A stretch of 8,726 nucleotides of DNA from Rhodopirellula sp. GTDB lineage: Bacteria; Planctomycetota; Planctomycetia; Pirellulales; Pirellulaceae. The stretch covers positions 12,971 to 21,696 of the forward strand of contig DOPG01000474.1 of assembly GCA_003513555.1 (NCBI GenBank), given 5' to 3'. This document shows, in pieces, positions 7,901 to 8,726 of the stretch. Every line of letters starts with the position of its first letter. Within the stretch, counting starts at the first letter, position 1. A program made the translations under genes and the position numbers. Below the pieces are notes generated by a model, which saw only the letters and a list, made by a program, of their open reading frames with translations, had not been told where the DNA came from and ran no database searches.

Positions 7901-8226
7901 AAGCGGCTTGTCTCAAGACTCTCAAGATAATCGAGTGCCGTATCGTGGTAGCCACGATTACGAAGCCCATACAAGAATTCCAGCGCGGGTTCGTCAGCAA
8001 CCAGGGGTGCACAAACAACCGTCGCACCAAGCACACTCAAAAAACAGAAAACAGAAAACAGCACCCCACACGGTCTCAAGCAAACACCTTGCCTGCAACA
8101 CGTGCTAAATGCAATACAAGACCGTGGCGCAAACACGTGACCGACTGCGTCCCTGTGAACACATTGCCCCTGCTGTTGCTCGTGCACTTGTTCAAAACAA
8201 TTCCCGTTGTGTAAGTCGCTCATCAC
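4984..8226 (-). CDS. Large exported TPR-type helical repeat protein
   Basis: A 1080-codon protein, almost entirely alpha-helical, rich in Ala, Leu, Gln and Glu, of unknown function. TPR-like units can be seen around 295-325 (GLYARMYQGRCNHRLGRTKD onward), 538-566, 867-912 and 922-952 (AEVKAKNHDYQGAMADMQQL). A Pro/Asn-rich linker lies near 671-692 and a Trp/Gly-rich segment GGIWGWGK at 990-997. The signal peptide lies unusually late: the hydrophobic run VLFSVFCFLSVLGATVV is at 55-71 and cleavage is likely after PLVA (74-77). Codon 1 is GTG and codon 2 ATG (8223-8221), both overlapping the stop of the upstream sialidase-like gene. Residues 3-49 are Cys-, His- and Gln-rich and do not look like ordinary coding sequence. 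A TTG at codon 50 (8079-8077) would begin the protein as MRPCGVLF with a normal signal peptide, and is my preferred alternative start. The stop overlaps the start of the 358-residue TPR gene (ATGA), so the two are probably made together and act as a scaffold in the envelope. Confidence 0.87.
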   Translation of the reverse strand: MMSDLHNGNCFEQVHEQQQGQCVHRDAVGHVFAPRSCIAFSTCCRQGVCLRPCGVLFSVFCFLSVLGATVVCAPLVADEPALEFLYGLRNRGYHDTALDYLESLETSRLLPAGMRDILGYETALTLVIASRSSGDLEDRYQMLDQAQALLREFIATRSKHPKLYAARSQLGNLIVERARIKVGEAKLGDAKALKAEARQLYDQAFKECGLLEAAVGKELDLIPKVLNMRDREEAKLAARRKQLRADNLQTELLAAAIREEAADTVPAGSEAWTNYLVEAAGLYDEIYKKYRSRLAGLYARMYQGRCNHRLGRTKDALGHYGELLDQPSTPESFWNLKTKTLRLAMDSWLDPQQRKYVEAIKQASGWVEAAPRSTQRSPDMLAIRLSLAVALQMQAEEYEKRESRDVATIRNSYEDALKNARFVAAEEGDLQEEAAELVLALGGRALGDPDAAPETFAEAQKAGKKSLDEIGPATQEVANFEALLLRSKPPQREAVRQQLDKAKSSLESAQNSALASYRLAMRLADVDTPPSELNLVRYFVCYLYFTREQYYDAAVMGDFVSTRFPQSAGAKQCAKISLACYLKLLEAAGEQPGAFEIRNVVRATRWIADQWQDTPEAIESLSTVVPIMVNANALELACDFAQSLPEASNERAMAELVTGQALWAAQLSSQQRNPNPSNPSVVITGDDAGKNEGPNALALLLSGYEHLPKDAQVDASLATAILSLAQALVANDQFVSGANEKAPENARKVVEVLEDETFGPLALIDRDHEAAQNPIFVQESLRTALQAYVSCLDSDPVAMMAKAQQMMSKLRKAVGADDVGRRRMLAIYVTLAQTMESNLAKAPPQSRKQMSGVFESFLAALSSDADDPGTLNWVAETYASLGAGFDDGGKALDANASLYYQKSIDAFQNLLGQINLQPALQTQVRARMAEVKAKNHDYQGAMADMQQLLKVNPAAVNLQVEAAKILKRWGSVDSTKYSDAIKGVRSSEKGGIWGWGKIANATMPHAQFRDVFYEARYEIAACQCARAMTLSGAERTKQLSAADKTLAVTEKLYPKLGGERWSSKYEELHDEIKRAGGALK

Positions 8227-8726
8227 AATTCAAGGCTCCATTCCGCTTGCCGCAACACAGCCTTGGGAGACTGTTTCATCCGCTCGTACCAAACCGTCAG
8301 CAACCTTCCACCCGAAAGTTCAACGGTGCTGGGGTAACCTAAGTCCCCTCCGACACCGTCTGATGCAATCCTAAGCGGTTTGCTCCATGATGCCCCCGAA
8401 TCCTGACTTAGCCTCGCTTGAACGCCAAACGGTTTTCGGCGATATCCATAAGTCATCAGGAGGCGACCGTCTTTCAAACGCAGTAGATGTGACGGTAAGC
8501 CCCACACACCGATTGAATGCGGAATCGTCCATGTTTTTCCACCGTCTTTTGATTCACACTGCAATGTTTCTCGATGGTTCTTCGCATTGTGGTTTCGGAT
8601 TTGAACAATGATCTTGCCGTCGGCTGCTTCCACTGCATGCAACTCGTGATAATTCTTGGCATCGTCCCCCGGACGTGTCGGAATCCCAGCAAGCCACGTC
8701 CAACTTTGGCCATCGTCAACCGATTG
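8223..8726 (-). CDS. Sialidase/BNR-repeat protein, C-terminal part (partial)
   Basis: The final 167 codons of a gene that enters from the right edge; the frame is open to base 8726, so the start is outside the window. Three Asp-box motifs (S-x-D-x-G-x-x-W) are visible in the partial product: SVDDGQSW (2-9), SKDGGKTW (59-66) and SQDSGASW (107-114). Between them are the beta-strand phrases GKIIVQIRNH, DGRLLMTYGYR and GGRLLTVWYE, which are typical of the six-bladed sialidase propeller. The likely role is hydrolysis of sialic acid or a related sugar from extracellular glycans. Many Asp-box proteins in Planctomycetes have no proven sialidase activity, and the catalytic Asp and most of the Arg triad would lie in the missing part. 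A TTG at 8642 is in frame, but it is internal to the open frame and should not be taken as the start. Its TGA (8225-8223) overlaps possible starts of the large TPR gene. Confidence 0.85.
   Translation of the reverse strand, partial: QSVDDGQSWTWLAGIPTRPGDDAKNYHELHAVEAADGKIIVQIRNHNAKNHRETLQCESKDGGKTWTIPHSIGVWGLPSHLLRLKDGRLLMTYGYRRKPFGVQARLSQDSGASWSKPLRIASDGVGGDLGYPSTVELSGGRLLTVWYERMKQSPKAVLRQAEWSLEL

Noticed and set aside
8223..8642. Short complete gene of 139 codons starting at TTG 8642
   Set aside because: The frame is open upstream to the window edge and another Asp box (SVDDGQSW) lies there, so this is the end of a longer gene.

Overview
The window looks like chromosomal DNA from a planctomycete, most likely a Rhodopirellula-like member of the Pirellulales. 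This is inferred from four things: a sulfatase beside a sialidase-like gene, two large exported TPR proteins of a type I associate with Planctomycetes, many genes without a clear Shine-Dalgarno sequence, and moderate-GC intergenic DNA with short repeats. There is no rRNA, tRNA, transposase, integrase or CRISPR array.

Bases 1-324 hold no confident gene. They contain three perfect tandem copies of a 16-bp unit (175-222) and an open minus-strand frame (184 to 1) that leaves the left edge. On the plus strand, 325-2152 is a compact three-gene operon joined by two 4-bp ATGA overlaps. Its products are a Tat-exported calcineurin-like metallophosphoesterase, a small cupin, and an unrecognised 184-residue protein with a four-cysteine cluster and a DUF2314-like C-terminal half. 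A 67-bp convergent gap with a nested palindrome follows.

From 2220 to the right edge everything is on the minus strand. In transcription order (right to left) the genes are: the C-terminal part of a secreted sialidase/BNR-repeat protein that enters from the right edge; a 1080-codon exported TPR-type protein; a 358-codon exported TPR protein; and, after a 230-bp gap holding a weak terminator candidate, a complete type I sulfatase with the formylglycine motif C-S-P-T-R. The first three are joined by overlapping stop and start codons (GTGATGA at 8221-8226, ATGA at 4984-4987). The signal peptide of the large TPR protein begins about 50 codons after the coupled start, so its true start is uncertain.

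Biologically, the sialidase-like protein and the sulfatase fit breakdown or remodelling of sulfated or sialylated glycans outside the cytoplasm. The two TPR proteins look like partners in the cell envelope. The plus-strand operon pairs one exported enzyme with two cytoplasmic proteins of unknown role. The pieces most worth a second look are the coupled TPR pair and the phosphoesterase-cupin-Cys-cluster operon; neither has a function that the sequence alone can settle.
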